Source of the DNA: Streptomyces sp. MMBL 11-1
Lineage (GTDB): Bacteria > Actinomycetota > Actinomycetes > Streptomycetales > Streptomycetaceae
NCBI RefSeq assembly: GCF_028622875.1
Contig: NZ_CP117709.1
Span: 3,723,001-3,787,000, forward strand
Length of the DNA: 64,000 nt
Direction of reading: 5' to 3'
The translations under genes and the position numbers were made by a program. Each line of letters opens with the position of its first letter. Within the stretch, counting starts at the first letter, position 1. Below the pieces are notes generated by a model. It was not told where the DNA came from, searched no databases, and saw only the letters and a list, made by a program, of their open reading frames with translations. Shown piece by piece: positions 54,915 through 63,126 of this stretch.

Positions 54915-56628
54915 ACCCTTCCGTCCACGGCGTCGCCGGGGCCCATGGGAGATCCAGAATCTCCACCTCGGTGCCGGACCGTACCCCGCCCGGCACCACC
55001 ACGGCCAGCCCGTCCGCCGCGGCGATGCCCCGCAGCATGGCGGGCCCGTTGTAGCGCAGCGGAGCGACATGGTCCCGGCCGCCCGGGCGCCCCGCGCGGT
55101 GGACCACGGGGACGAGGCGGGTGTCGTGCGGATGCCCGTGCACCTCGGCGTGGACGAGAGCCCGGTACGCGTCCTGCGCGGGTCGGCCCGCAAGGCCCGC
55201 GAGCAGCGGCTCCGCGAGCGTCAGCAGACCCGAAACGGCCGCGAGCGGATTGCCGGGCAGCCCGACCAGATACGGCCCGTCCGGCGGACCCTGCGCCGGT
55301 CCGGCGGCCGGCAGCCGCGCCAGCAGCATGGGGTGGCCGGGGCGGACCGCGGCTCCGTCCACCAGCAGTACGGCCCCGAGAGCGTCGAGGACCGGGTGCA
55401 CATGGTCCACCGGGCCGGAGGCGGTGCCGCCGGTGGTGACGATCAGGTCGGCGTCGGAGGCGGTGAGGGCGTCACGCAGCGCCCCGGCGTCGTCCCCGAG
55501 GCGGCGGGGCCCGGAGACCTCGGCGCCCAGGGCCCGTAGCCAGGGGCCGAGCATCGGGCCGAGGGCATCCCGGATCAGCCCGTCGCGCGGCAGGCCGGAG
55601 GCGAGCAGTTCGTCGCCGAGGACCAGGATGTCGACGCGCGGGCGGGGCACGACGGGCAGCGCGTCGTACCCGGCGGCCGCGGCCAGACCGAGCACGGCCG
55701 GGGTCACTACCGTCCCGGCCGGGACGAGCTGCTCGCCCGAACGGCACTCCTGGCCCCGGGGCCTGATGTCCTGCCCGGCGACCACGGGCCGACTGGCGTG
55801 CAGCAGCCCCCTGGCCTCGTCGGCGTGCGCGTGCTCGCTGCGGAGGACCGCCGTGGTGTCGGGCGGTACGCGGGCGCCGGTGGCGATCCGCACGGCGGTG
55901 CCGTCGGGCAGGGGGGTGGCCGGGCCGCGTCCGGCGAGGAGCCCCGCCCCGGCCTCGAACGCCCAGGGCCCCGGCCCGGCGACCGCCCAGCCGTCCATGG
56001 CCGAGGTGTCGAAGGACGGCAGATCGGTCAGCGCGCCGAGCGCCTCGGCCAGCACATGGCCCAGCGCTCGGTCGAGCGGCAGCCGGATCGTCGCGAGCGG
56101 ACCGGCCCGCCCGGCGCGCGCCGCGACCGCCCGCGCCCGGTCCCAGGAGAGGGGCGGGGCCGGGGGTGGTGTCGGCGGCGGGGCGGAGGACGGGAAACGG
56201 CTTACGGGCCGGTCCTGCGAGGCGGGGGTTTCCGGCGGGGCCTCCGTGGGATCCCCCGAGTTGCCGCCGGGGCCGCCGTTCAGGCCCCCGCCGGGAGCGT
56301 CCCCTCTGGTGCCCGGACGCCGGCCCGACCCGCTGACCAGGGCAAGCGCCTGCTCGACGGCCCGCTCCTCCTCGTCGAGTGCGAGGTCGCTCCCGCGTCG
56401 GGCCGAGGCGGGATCGCGCGCGGGGACGCCGGAGCCGAACAGGTCGGGCACGGAGCCGAAGGCGTCGGTGGAGTCGGACACGGGGCGCGCGGGGTCATGA
56501 ACGGGGCCGGTGGGTCCGGTGGGGCCGCGTAGAGGGCCGGTGGGGCCGGTGGGGTCATGTACCGGGCCGAGTGGGCCATGTACGGGCCCGGTGGGGTCGG
56601 TGGGGCCACTCCGGTCGGGGTCGGTCAT
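54904..56628 (-). CDS. moeA: Molybdopterin molybdotransferase MoeA with long N-terminal extension
   Basis: The catalytic part (about 165-574) shows the MoeA pattern: TIRLPLDRALGHVLAEAL, LPSFDTSAMDGWAV, RIATGARVPPDTTAVLRSEHA, LVLGDELLASG, IVTTGGTASGPVDHVHP and GLPGNPLAAVS. It inserts molybdenum into molybdopterin. The first 150 residues are unusual. They contain collagen-like GPTGP repeats and other low-complexity sequence, where MoeA proteins normally begin directly with the domain. The start ATG 56628 overlaps the upstream stop; a later start within the extension cannot be excluded. Confidence 0.88.
   Translation of the reverse strand: MTDPDRSGPTDPTGPVHGPLGPVHDPTGPTGPLRGPTGPTGPVHDPARPVSDSTDAFGSVPDLFGSGVPARDPASARRGSDLALDEEERAVEQALALVSGSGRRPGTRGDAPGGGLNGGPGGNSGDPTEAPPETPASQDRPVSRFPSSAPPPTPPPAPPLSWDRARAVAARAGRAGPLATIRLPLDRALGHVLAEALGALTDLPSFDTSAMDGWAVAGPGPWAFEAGAGLLAGRGPATPLPDGTAVRIATGARVPPDTTAVLRSEHAHADEARGLLHASRPVVAGQDIRPRGQECRSGEQLVPAGTVVTPAVLGLAAAAGYDALPVVPRPRVDILVLGDELLASGLPRDGLIRDALGPMLGPWLRALGAEVSGPRRLGDDAGALRDALTASDADLIVTTGGTASGPVDHVHPVLDALGAVLLVDGAAVRPGHPMLLARLPAAGPAQGPPDGPYLVGLPGNPLAAVSGLLTLAEPLLAGLAGRPAQDAYRALVHAEVHGHPHDTRLVPVVHRAGRPGGRDHVAPLRYNGPAMLRGIAAADGLAVVVPGGVRSGTEVEILDLPWAPATPWTEGCFT
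56500..56615. repeat. GGGGCCGGTGGG-type repeats encoding GPTGP motifs
   Basis: Short GC-rich units (GGGGCCGGT/GGGTCGGT types) are repeated about nine times in the 5' part of moeA and encode Gly-Pro-Thr-Gly-Pro-like segments. Such tracts expand and contract easily. Confidence 0.7.
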
Positions 56629-57593
56629 GGCGTCCCGGTCCCCTCGCGGCCCCCGTCGGGCTTCGACCCGCCCGCCTCGTCGCCCCTCGTACCCGCCTCC
56701 GCTACGTCCTCCGCTTCCGCCCCCGGTCCCGGCGCCGCTTCCGCCGCCGCTTCCGCTTCCCAGCGCAGAGCCAGAGCGGTGGCCTTGCGAGCGGCCTCCG
56801 CCACCGCTGCCGCGGCCTCGTCGGGCCCCGCGCCGGCGCTCGCCCTGGCCGCCGCGTACCCGACCAGGAAGGTCGTGAGCGGTGCGGCGGGACGGGCGAC
56901 TCCGTGCGCGGCGTCACGGGCGAGGTCGAGCAGGGCACCGGTATCGACGTCGAGTTCGATTCCCAGTTCGTTCTTGACCGAGGTGATCCATTCGTCCAGC
57001 ACGGCCCCATGCTCTCTGATCCGGGCTCTGGCGGCGGCGATGTCGTCCCAAGTGTCGCAGTCGAACGCGGCGTCGGGGCCCGCGTCGACCCGGGCGAGAT
57101 CCAGCTCCGCCGTCAGAAGCCGGAGGGGCAGACCGGCGAGGCTCCCGTACTCCGTGGCGACCAGGGCCAGCTCGCGGCGGAGCGGCTCGGCGCGGTAGAC
57201 GGCCACCAGCGGCTGGTCACGCCCGTCGGGGTCGGTGCACAGGGCCCCTTCCCGGCCGGGTTCCCCGGCGGCGCCGAGCAACGCCGCGACCGTCCCGGGG
57301 CCGAGGAACGGAAGGTCGGCGGAGAGGACGAGAACGCGCTCCGCCGTAGTCAGCCGCAGCCCCGCCCCCAGCGCCGCCAACGGGCCGCCGCCCTCGGGCA
57401 CTTCCCGGGTCCAGACGACCGGGCGCACGGTGGCACGGCGACCGCCCACCACGACGGTGCGTGCCGCGCCGTCGCACGCCGCGAGCACCCGGTCGAGCAG
57501 CGCCCGGCCGCCCACCCGGACTCCTGGCTTGTCGGCGCCGCCGAGCCGCTTCGCGGCCCCGCCGGCAAGGACGATCACGTCATAGGCGGTCAT
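56625..57593 (-). CDS. MobA-like nucleotidyltransferase fused to a DUF6457 domain
   Basis: The N-terminal 190 residues are a MobA-type NTP transferase (VIVLAGGAAKRLGGADKPGVRVGG, LVLSADLPFLGPGTV, FDCDTWDDIAAARARI), which attaches GMP to molybdenum cofactor. A C-terminal DUF6457-like helical domain follows (LDEWITSVKNELGIELDVDTGALLDLARDAAHGVARPAAP). The fusion is common in Streptomyces. The protein ends in a low-complexity Gly/Glu tail. Its stop overlaps the moeA start (ATGA), giving a molybdenum cofactor operon. Confidence 0.87.
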   Translation of the reverse strand: MTAYDVIVLAGGAAKRLGGADKPGVRVGGRALLDRVLAACDGAARTVVVGGRRATVRPVVWTREVPEGGGPLAALGAGLRLTTAERVLVLSADLPFLGPGTVAALLGAAGEPGREGALCTDPDGRDQPLVAVYRAEPLRRELALVATEYGSLAGLPLRLLTAELDLARVDAGPDAAFDCDTWDDIAAARARIREHGAVLDEWITSVKNELGIELDVDTGALLDLARDAAHGVARPAAPLTTFLVGYAAARASAGAGPDEAAAAVAEAARKATALALRWEAEAAAEAAPGPGAEAEDVAEAGTRGDEAGGSKPDGGREGTGTP

Positions 57594-57692
57594 GCGTCGA
57601 GTATGGGCGGGGGCCCGGAGCGACGCCCCCGCCGGGGTGGCCGGAAGACCCGGTCCCGGAGGGGCGCGTCCGGCAGGACACCGGCCGATCGG

Positions 57693-59282
57693 CTACAGGG
57701 TGCGCAGCAGAACCGCCGGCTGCTCCACGCAGTCCGCCACGTACCGGAGGAAGCCGCCCGCCGTTCCGCCGTCGCACACCCGGTGGTCGAAGGTGAGGGA
57801 CAGCTGGACGACCTGACGTACGGCCAGCTCGCCCTGGTGCACCCACGGCTTGGGCATGATCCGGCCGACGCCGAGCATCGCCGCTTCCGGGTGGTTGATG
57901 ATCGGCGTCGAACCGTCGACCCCGAACACCCCGTAGTTGTTCAGCGTGAACGTGCCCCCGGTCAGCTGGGCCGGGCTCAGCTTCCCGGTCCGCGCCAGCT
58001 CGGTCAGCCGGGCGATCTCGGCCCCGATCGACTCGGCGTTACGGGTGTGCGCGTCCCGGACGACCGGAACGACGAGGCCCCGCTCGGTCTGGGCCGCGAA
58101 CCCGAGGTGCACGCCGGGCAGTCGGACGATCTCCCGGGCCTCCTTGTCCACGGTGGAGTTGAGCTCGGGGAACCGGGCCAGCGCCGCCGTGCAGATCCTC
58201 GCCAGCAGGGCCAGGACCGACACCTTCGGCCCGGCGGACGGGCCCGTGGCGGCGTTCATCGCGGCCCTGACCGCCATCAGCTCGGTGGCGTCGGCGTCGA
58301 CCCAGCAGGTGGCGTCCGGGATCTCGGTCCGGCTGCGCGTCAGCTTGTCGGCGACCGCTCGGCGCACCCCGCGCAGCGGAATCCGCTCGGCGGCCGGAGC
58401 AGCCGGGGAAACGGAAGCCTCGGCCGCGGAGGCCGGGGGAGCCGCGGTCGGAGCCTCGGGCACTCGGGCCGCGCGCGTCTTCGCCGCCGCGGCCTCCTCC
58501 GCCCGCCGGATCGCGCCGTCGACATCGGCGCGCAGGATCAGCCCGTCGGGGCCCGAACCCGCGAGCCGCCGCAGATCGATGTCGTGCTGCCGGGCCAGCC
58601 GGCGTACCAGCGGAGAGACCACCGGCACCGGCCCCTCGGACACCGGTGCTTCGGTCACCGGTCCTTCGGCCACCGGATCCCCGGAAGCTTCGGCCACCGG
58701 AGCACCGGGAGCTTCGGTCACCGGGGCTGCCGGCACCTGAGCTTCCGGCACCGCGGTCGCCGTCACCGGAGCTTCGGCCTTCAGAGCCCCGGACAGCGCC
58801 CGGTCGAGCCGGTCCGGCCGGATGCGCCGACGGCGTGCGGCCGGCGCACCCGTCCCGTACCCCACGAGCACGTTCCCCGAGCCGCCCGAGGACTCCGTGG
58901 CGGACGAACCTGACGGCGAGGAGGACGAAGAGAGCGAAGAGGACGTGGAGGACGTGGACGAACCGGAGGAGGCGGAGCCGTTCCGCGCGCCCGTCGGGCC
59001 CAGCGGGGCGGGGCCCGGGTTCTCCGGCCCGTCCGGGGCGCCGACGGCGACCGTCAGCAGCGGTGCGCCGACGGGGAGTTCCGTGCCCTCCTCGCCGAAC
59101 CGCGCGGTCACCACGCCCCCGTAGGGGCAGGGCACCTCCACCATGGCCTTGGCCGTCTCGACCTCGACGACGGGCTGGTCGATGGCGACGACGTCGCCGA
59201 CCTCCACCAGCCAGCGGACGATCTCCGCCTCGGTCAGTCCCTCACCGAGGTCCGGAAGCTTGAATTCGAGCACCTGGGCCAT
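57693..59282 (-). CDS. E2 acyltransferase of branched-chain 2-oxoacid dehydrogenase, set 2
   Basis: The 529-residue protein has a lipoyl domain with ETAKAMVE, long Ser/Glu and Pro/Ala linkers, an E1/E3-binding domain (SPLVRRLARQHDIDLRRLAGSG) and an acyltransferase domain ending SLTFDHRVCDG. One linker contains a run of serines and alternating EAPVTEAPV-type repeats. It forms an operon with the two E1 genes, whose ends overlap its own. The set duplicates the bkd operon at 36-40 kb; such pairs in Streptomyces differ in regulation. Confidence 0.9.
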   Translation of the reverse strand: MAQVLEFKLPDLGEGLTEAEIVRWLVEVGDVVAIDQPVVEVETAKAMVEVPCPYGGVVTARFGEEGTELPVGAPLLTVAVGAPDGPENPGPAPLGPTGARNGSASSGSSTSSTSSSLSSSSSPSGSSATESSGGSGNVLVGYGTGAPAARRRRIRPDRLDRALSGALKAEAPVTATAVPEAQVPAAPVTEAPGAPVAEASGDPVAEGPVTEAPVSEGPVPVVSPLVRRLARQHDIDLRRLAGSGPDGLILRADVDGAIRRAEEAAAAKTRAARVPEAPTAAPPASAAEASVSPAAPAAERIPLRGVRRAVADKLTRSRTEIPDATCWVDADATELMAVRAAMNAATGPSAGPKVSVLALLARICTAALARFPELNSTVDKEAREIVRLPGVHLGFAAQTERGLVVPVVRDAHTRNAESIGAEIARLTELARTGKLSPAQLTGGTFTLNNYGVFGVDGSTPIINHPEAAMLGVGRIMPKPWVHQGELAVRQVVQLSLTFDHRVCDGGTAGGFLRYVADCVEQPAVLLRTL

Positions 59283-60313
59283 CAGCTGTCCGCCTCCCAC
59301 TGCAACCGGGCCACCGCGTCCAGCACCCGGTCCACTCCCGGCAGATGGTGCCGCTCCAGCATGGGCGGCGGGTAGGGGATGTCGAACCCGGCCACCCGCA
59401 GCACCGGAGCCTCCAGATGGTGGAAGCACCGCTCGGTGATCCGGGCCGCGATCTCACCGCCGGGCCCGCCGAATCCGGGGGATTCATGGACGACGACCGC
59501 GCGCCCGGTGCGCCGCACCGACGCGGCCACCGTCTCGTCGTCGAACGGCACCAGCGAGCGCAGGTCCACCACTTCGAGGTCCCAGCCCTCGGCGACCGCC
59601 GCCTCGGCCGCCTCCATGCAGACCGGCAGAGAAGGCCCGTACGTGATCAGCGTGGCGCCGCGCCCGGAGCGGCGCACCACGGCCTTGCCGATCGGCTCGA
59701 CCGGGGCGGGGGCCTCGGGCGACCAGTCGGCCTTGGACCAGTAGAGCCGCTTGGGCTCCAGGAAGATCACCGGGTCGTCCGAGGCGATCGACTCCCGCAG
59801 CAGCCCGTACGCGTCCTCCACCGTGGCCGGCGTGACGACGTGCAGGCCGGGGGTGGCCATGTAGTACGCCTCGGAGGAGTCGCTGTGGTGCTCGACCCCG
59901 CCGATCCCGCCGCCGTACGGCACCCGCACGGTGATGGGCAGCGGCATGGCCCCGCCGGTGCGGTTGCGCATCTTGGCGACATGACTCATCAGCTGCTCGA
60001 ACGCCGGGTAGGCGAACGCGTCGAACTGCATCTCCACCACGGGCCGCAGCCCGTACATCGCCATGCCGACGGCCGCGCCGAGGATGCCGGCCTCGGCCAG
60101 CGGGGTGTCGGTGCAGCGGTCGTCGCCGAACTCCTTCGCCAGCCCGTCGGTGATCCGGAAGACCCCTCCGAGCGTGCCCACGTCCTCACCGAGCACATGA
60201 ACGGTGGGGTCCTCGGCCATCGAGTCGCGGAGCGCGCGGCCGAGGGCCTGCGCCATCGTGGCCGGTTTGGCCTTCGTCCGACGGCCGTCGGCCGTCACTG
60301 CCGCGGTCGTCAT
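59282..60313 (-). CDS. E1 beta subunit of branched-chain 2-oxoacid dehydrogenase, set 2
   Basis: The 343-residue protein has HVLGEDVGTLGGVFRITDGLA, DTPLAEAGILGAAVGMAM and RVPYGGGIGGVEHHSDSSEA, matching E1beta of set 1 but with a longer N-terminus (about 20 residues). Its start ATG 60313 overlaps the stop of the E1alpha gene and its stop overlaps the E2 start by one base, so the three genes are translationally coupled. Confidence 0.92.
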   Translation of the reverse strand: MTTAAVTADGRRTKAKPATMAQALGRALRDSMAEDPTVHVLGEDVGTLGGVFRITDGLAKEFGDDRCTDTPLAEAGILGAAVGMAMYGLRPVVEMQFDAFAYPAFEQLMSHVAKMRNRTGGAMPLPITVRVPYGGGIGGVEHHSDSSEAYYMATPGLHVVTPATVEDAYGLLRESIASDDPVIFLEPKRLYWSKADWSPEAPAPVEPIGKAVVRRSGRGATLITYGPSLPVCMEAAEAAVAEGWDLEVVDLRSLVPFDDETVAASVRRTGRAVVVHESPGFGGPGGEIAARITERCFHHLEAPVLRVAGFDIPYPPPMLERHHLPGVDRVLDAVARLQWEADS

Positions 60314-61470
60314 CGTCCCGCCTCCGCGCCGTGCTCGTCGTGGTCCTGCTCGGCGTCCAGCTCGGCGCGCAGCCCGGCGGCCTGCTCCCGGAGCTGGCTG
60401 GTCTGCTCCGCGTAGACATGGGTGAACAGGTCCATCGGAGTCAGCTCCGGATCCGCGTTCATCCGGTCGCGCAGGGCGGCGGCCATATGTTCCGCGGCCT
60501 CCTTCGCCTGGGCGATGCCCTCATCGTCCAGCAGCCCGCGCCCCGTCAGCTCATGCTCCAGCAGCCGCACCGGGTCGTGCGCCTTCCAGGCCTCGACCTC
60601 ACTGTCGACCCGGTAGCGGGTGGCGTCGTCGGCGTTCGTGTGGGCCTCCATGCGGTAGGTGACCGCCTCGACCAGGGTCGGGCCCTCCCCGCGCCGGGCC
60701 CGTGCCACAGCCTCGCTCAGCACCTGGTGCACGGCTGCGGCGTCGTTGCCGTCGACCAGGCGGCCCGGCATCCCGTATCCGACGGCCTTGTGGGCGAGGG
60801 AGGGGGCGGCGGTCTGCTTGGCCAGCGGCACCGAGATGGCGAAGCCGTTGTTCTGGACGAAGAAGACGACCGGGGCCTTCCAGACGGCCGCGAAGTTGAG
60901 CGCCTCGTGGAAGTCGCCCTCGCTGGTGCCGCCGTCGCCGACCATGGCGAGCGCCACCACGTCGTCGCCCTTGAGCCGGGCGGCGTGCGCCAGCCCCACG
61001 GCGTGCGGGAGCTGGGTGGCCAAGGGGGTGCACAGCGGGGCGATGCGGTGCTCGCGCGGGTCGTAGCCGGTGTGCCGGTCGCCCCGCAGCAGGGTCAGCG
61101 CCTCGACCGGGTCCAGGCCGCGCGCGACAGCGGCCAGCGTGTCGCGGTAGCTGGGGAAGAGCCAGTCGCGCTCCTCCAGGACCAGAGCGGCGGCGATCTC
61201 GCACGCCTCCTGGCCGGTGCTCGACGGGTAGACCGCCAGGCGGCCCTGCTTCGTCAGCGCGGTGGCCTGGGCGTTGTAGCGGCGCCCGCGGACCAGCTCG
61301 GCGTGGAGCCGGAGCAACAGCTCGGGGTCGACGTCGGCGACCGCGTCCGTACCGAGCACCCGGTAGGGCTCCGGGTCCGGGAGCAGCGGGGCGGGGTCGG
61401 TGATCGGCTTCCAGGCCGGGGGCGGCGTGGGCCGGTAGGCGGCCGCGCCGGGCAGCTCTTGGACCGTCAT
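60310..61470 (-). CDS. E1 alpha subunit of branched-chain 2-oxoacid dehydrogenase, set 2
   Basis: The 386-residue protein has the thiamine-diphosphate motif GDGGTSEGDFHEALNFAAVW with NN at its end, SYRDTLAAVARGLDPVEAL and MEAHTNADDATRYR. It lacks the basic N-terminus seen in set 1. ATG 61470 follows AGGAGGT at the expected distance. In front lies a spacer with an ACCGATTGTTCGGT element and a divergent Lrp-type regulator gene. Confidence 0.92.
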   Translation of the reverse strand: MTVQELPGAAAYRPTPPPAWKPITDPAPLLPDPEPYRVLGTDAVADVDPELLLRLHAELVRGRRYNAQATALTKQGRLAVYPSSTGQEACEIAAALVLEERDWLFPSYRDTLAAVARGLDPVEALTLLRGDRHTGYDPREHRIAPLCTPLATQLPHAVGLAHAARLKGDDVVALAMVGDGGTSEGDFHEALNFAAVWKAPVVFFVQNNGFAISVPLAKQTAAPSLAHKAVGYGMPGRLVDGNDAAAVHQVLSEAVARARRGEGPTLVEAVTYRMEAHTNADDATRYRVDSEVEAWKAHDPVRLLEHELTGRGLLDDEGIAQAKEAAEHMAAALRDRMNADPELTPMDLFTHVYAEQTSQLREQAAGLRAELDAEQDHDEHGAEAGR

Positions 61471-61579
61471 GAGAAGCACCTCCTGGCATCGAGGGAGATC
61501 GAGGGGTGGTCGATCGGGGTGTCGGCAGGGAGCGAGACGACGAGGGGTGGGAGAGGCACGGCTGTGGTGTGCCTCACCT

Positions 61580-61593
61580 ACCGATTGTTCGGT
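61580..61593. promoter_or_regulatory. Operator-like element ACCGATTGTTCGGT in front of bkd set 2
   Basis: ACCGA and TCGGT form an inverted repeat around TTGT. The same element, with one base different, lies in front of paaN at 63059. It stands 110 bases upstream of the E1alpha start. Confidence 0.65.
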
Positions 61594-61694
61594 CGCGGCG
61601 GCATTTTGGCTACAGGCGACGCCAGCCTGTGGACAAACGGTTCTCCACAGCCTGGGATGGAGACAGGTCGTCCACGACAGGGAGGCGCGGGCAG

Positions 61695-62297
61695 ATGACA
61701 GCTGAACAAATGGCCGACGGGGACGAGGAGCCGCGCCCGGCCGCGCCCGCCCTCACGCCGCAGGCCGAGTCCGCGGTCGTACCGTCGGCCGCACCCGCGG
61801 GCCCGGCGGCGGAGCCCCCGGTTCCGCCCGCACGGCCGCTGGACGCCATCGACCGCGACATCCTGCGCATCCTCCAGACGGACGGCCGCGCCTCGATACG
61901 GTCCGTGGCCGAACGGGTCCACGTCTCGCGCGCCAACGCCTACGCCCGCATCAACCGGCTCGTCGAGGACGGCGTGATCCGCGGCTTCGGCGCCCGGGTC
62001 GACCACGAGCGGGCGGGCCAGGGGGCGTCCGCGTACATCACGCTCAAGATCGTGCAGAACTCCTGGCGCACGGTGCGCGAGCAGCTTCAGGCGCTGCCCG
62101 GGGCGACGCACATCGCCCTGGTCAGCGGCGACTTCGACGTACTGCTCCTGGTGCACACGCCGGACAACCGGGCGCTGCGCGAGCTGGTCCTCACCCGGAT
62201 CCAGTCCATCCCCGAGGTGCTCTCGACGCGCACCCTGCTGGTGTTCGAGGAGACGGACCTCGGACCGCGCCCGGACCGGCCGGCCGAACTCGCCTGA
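61695..62297 (+). CDS. bkdR: Lrp/AsnC-family regulator, probable BkdR
   Basis: The 200-residue protein has a Pro/Ala-rich N-terminal extension of about 45 residues. An Lrp helix-turn-helix (LDAIDRDILRILQTDGRASIRSVAERVHVSRANAYARINRLVEDGVI) and a RAM ligand domain (AYITLKIVQNSWRTVREQLQAL, VSGDFDVLLLVH) follow. It is divergent from the second bkd operon, as is BkdR in Streptomyces, where branched-chain amino acids adjust bkd expression. GGAGGCG precedes ATG 61695. Confidence 0.88.
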   Translation: MTAEQMADGDEEPRPAAPALTPQAESAVVPSAAPAGPAAEPPVPPARPLDAIDRDILRILQTDGRASIRSVAERVHVSRANAYARINRLVEDGVIRGFGARVDHERAGQGASAYITLKIVQNSWRTVREQLQALPGATHIALVSGDFDVLLLVHTPDNRALRELVLTRIQSIPEVLSTRTLLVFEETDLGPRPDRPAELA

Positions 62298-62373
62298 CCG
62301 CGATAGGGCGGCCGAGCTCGCCCGACCGCGAGGGGGGCGGCGGAAGTCGCCCGACCGCGAGGCGGGGACGGGC

Positions 62374-62970
62374 TCAGCGGCCGTTCGCCCGCATCCCCTC
62401 GAAAGCCAGCTGGACGACCGTGTCCGCGAGCTGCTCCTCCCCCGGGAAACCGCCCGGCTGTGGCCGGTACCACTCGACCAGCGAGTTCACCATGCCGAAC
62501 AGCAGCCGGGTCGCCAGCCGTATGTCCACGTCCGCCCGGAGGTCGCCCTCGGCGACCGCGGCCTGGAGCAGCTCCGACACCCGCTGGTCGAACTCGCGGC
62601 GCCGCTCCAGCGCCCAGCGCTCCGTCTTCGTGTTCCCGCGCACGCGCAGCAGCAGAGTGACGTAGGGGACCTCGGCCATCAGCAGGTCGACCGTCCGGCG
62701 CGTGACGTACTCGACCCGCTCGACCGCGCGCCCGCGCTGCGCCCCCGGCTCGTCGAGGATGGCGAAGAGCCCGTCGAGCGCCCGGCTCACGGCCCGGCGC
62801 AGCAGCTCCTCCTTGCCCGCCACATGGTGGTAGATGGAGGACTTCGAGATGCCCGCCGCCCGCGAGAGGTGCTCCATGGAGGTGCCGTCGTAGCCGCGCT
62901 CGTTGAAGACACGGACGGCGACGGTGAGCAGGGTCTCCGGTGTGTACGTGTCCCGCTTGGCCGTGGTCAT
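62374..62970 (-). CDS. TetR-family regulator, probable PaaR
   Basis: The 198-residue protein has a TetR helix-turn-helix (PETLLTVAVRVFNERGYDGTSMEHLSRAAGISKSSIYHHVAGKEELLRRAV) and a helical ligand domain. It is divergent from paaN, with the ACCGATCGTTCGGT element between them. TetR proteins controlling phenylacetate genes usually release DNA on binding phenylacetyl-CoA. A twin of the element lies at the bkd set 2 operon, so the regulon may include branched-chain catabolism. ATG 62970 is the start. Confidence 0.83.
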   Translation of the reverse strand: MTTAKRDTYTPETLLTVAVRVFNERGYDGTSMEHLSRAAGISKSSIYHHVAGKEELLRRAVSRALDGLFAILDEPGAQRGRAVERVEYVTRRTVDLLMAEVPYVTLLLRVRGNTKTERWALERRREFDQRVSELLQAAVAEGDLRADVDIRLATRLLFGMVNSLVEWYRPQPGGFPGEEQLADTVVQLAFEGMRANGR

Positions 62971-63058
62971 GTCCGCGATCCTCTCCCATGAGGGATCAGC
63001 CCCGCACAGGCGGGGACCATCGAAGTTGTCCACAGGTTCCCCGGGGCCCCTTGTCCCG

Positions 63059-63072
63059 ACCGATCGTTCGGT
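63059..63072. promoter_or_regulatory. Operator-like element ACCGATCGTTCGGT between tetR and paaN
   Basis: ACCGA/TCGGT inverted repeat around TCGT, followed by TTACTCTAAC. It is placed to control both divergent genes. The same motif occurs at 61580-61593. Confidence 0.75.
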
Positions 63073-63126
63073 TACTCTAACTCCGTCCGTACGTCCCCGC
63101 CCGGCTCGATGAGGAGTTGGTCCGCC

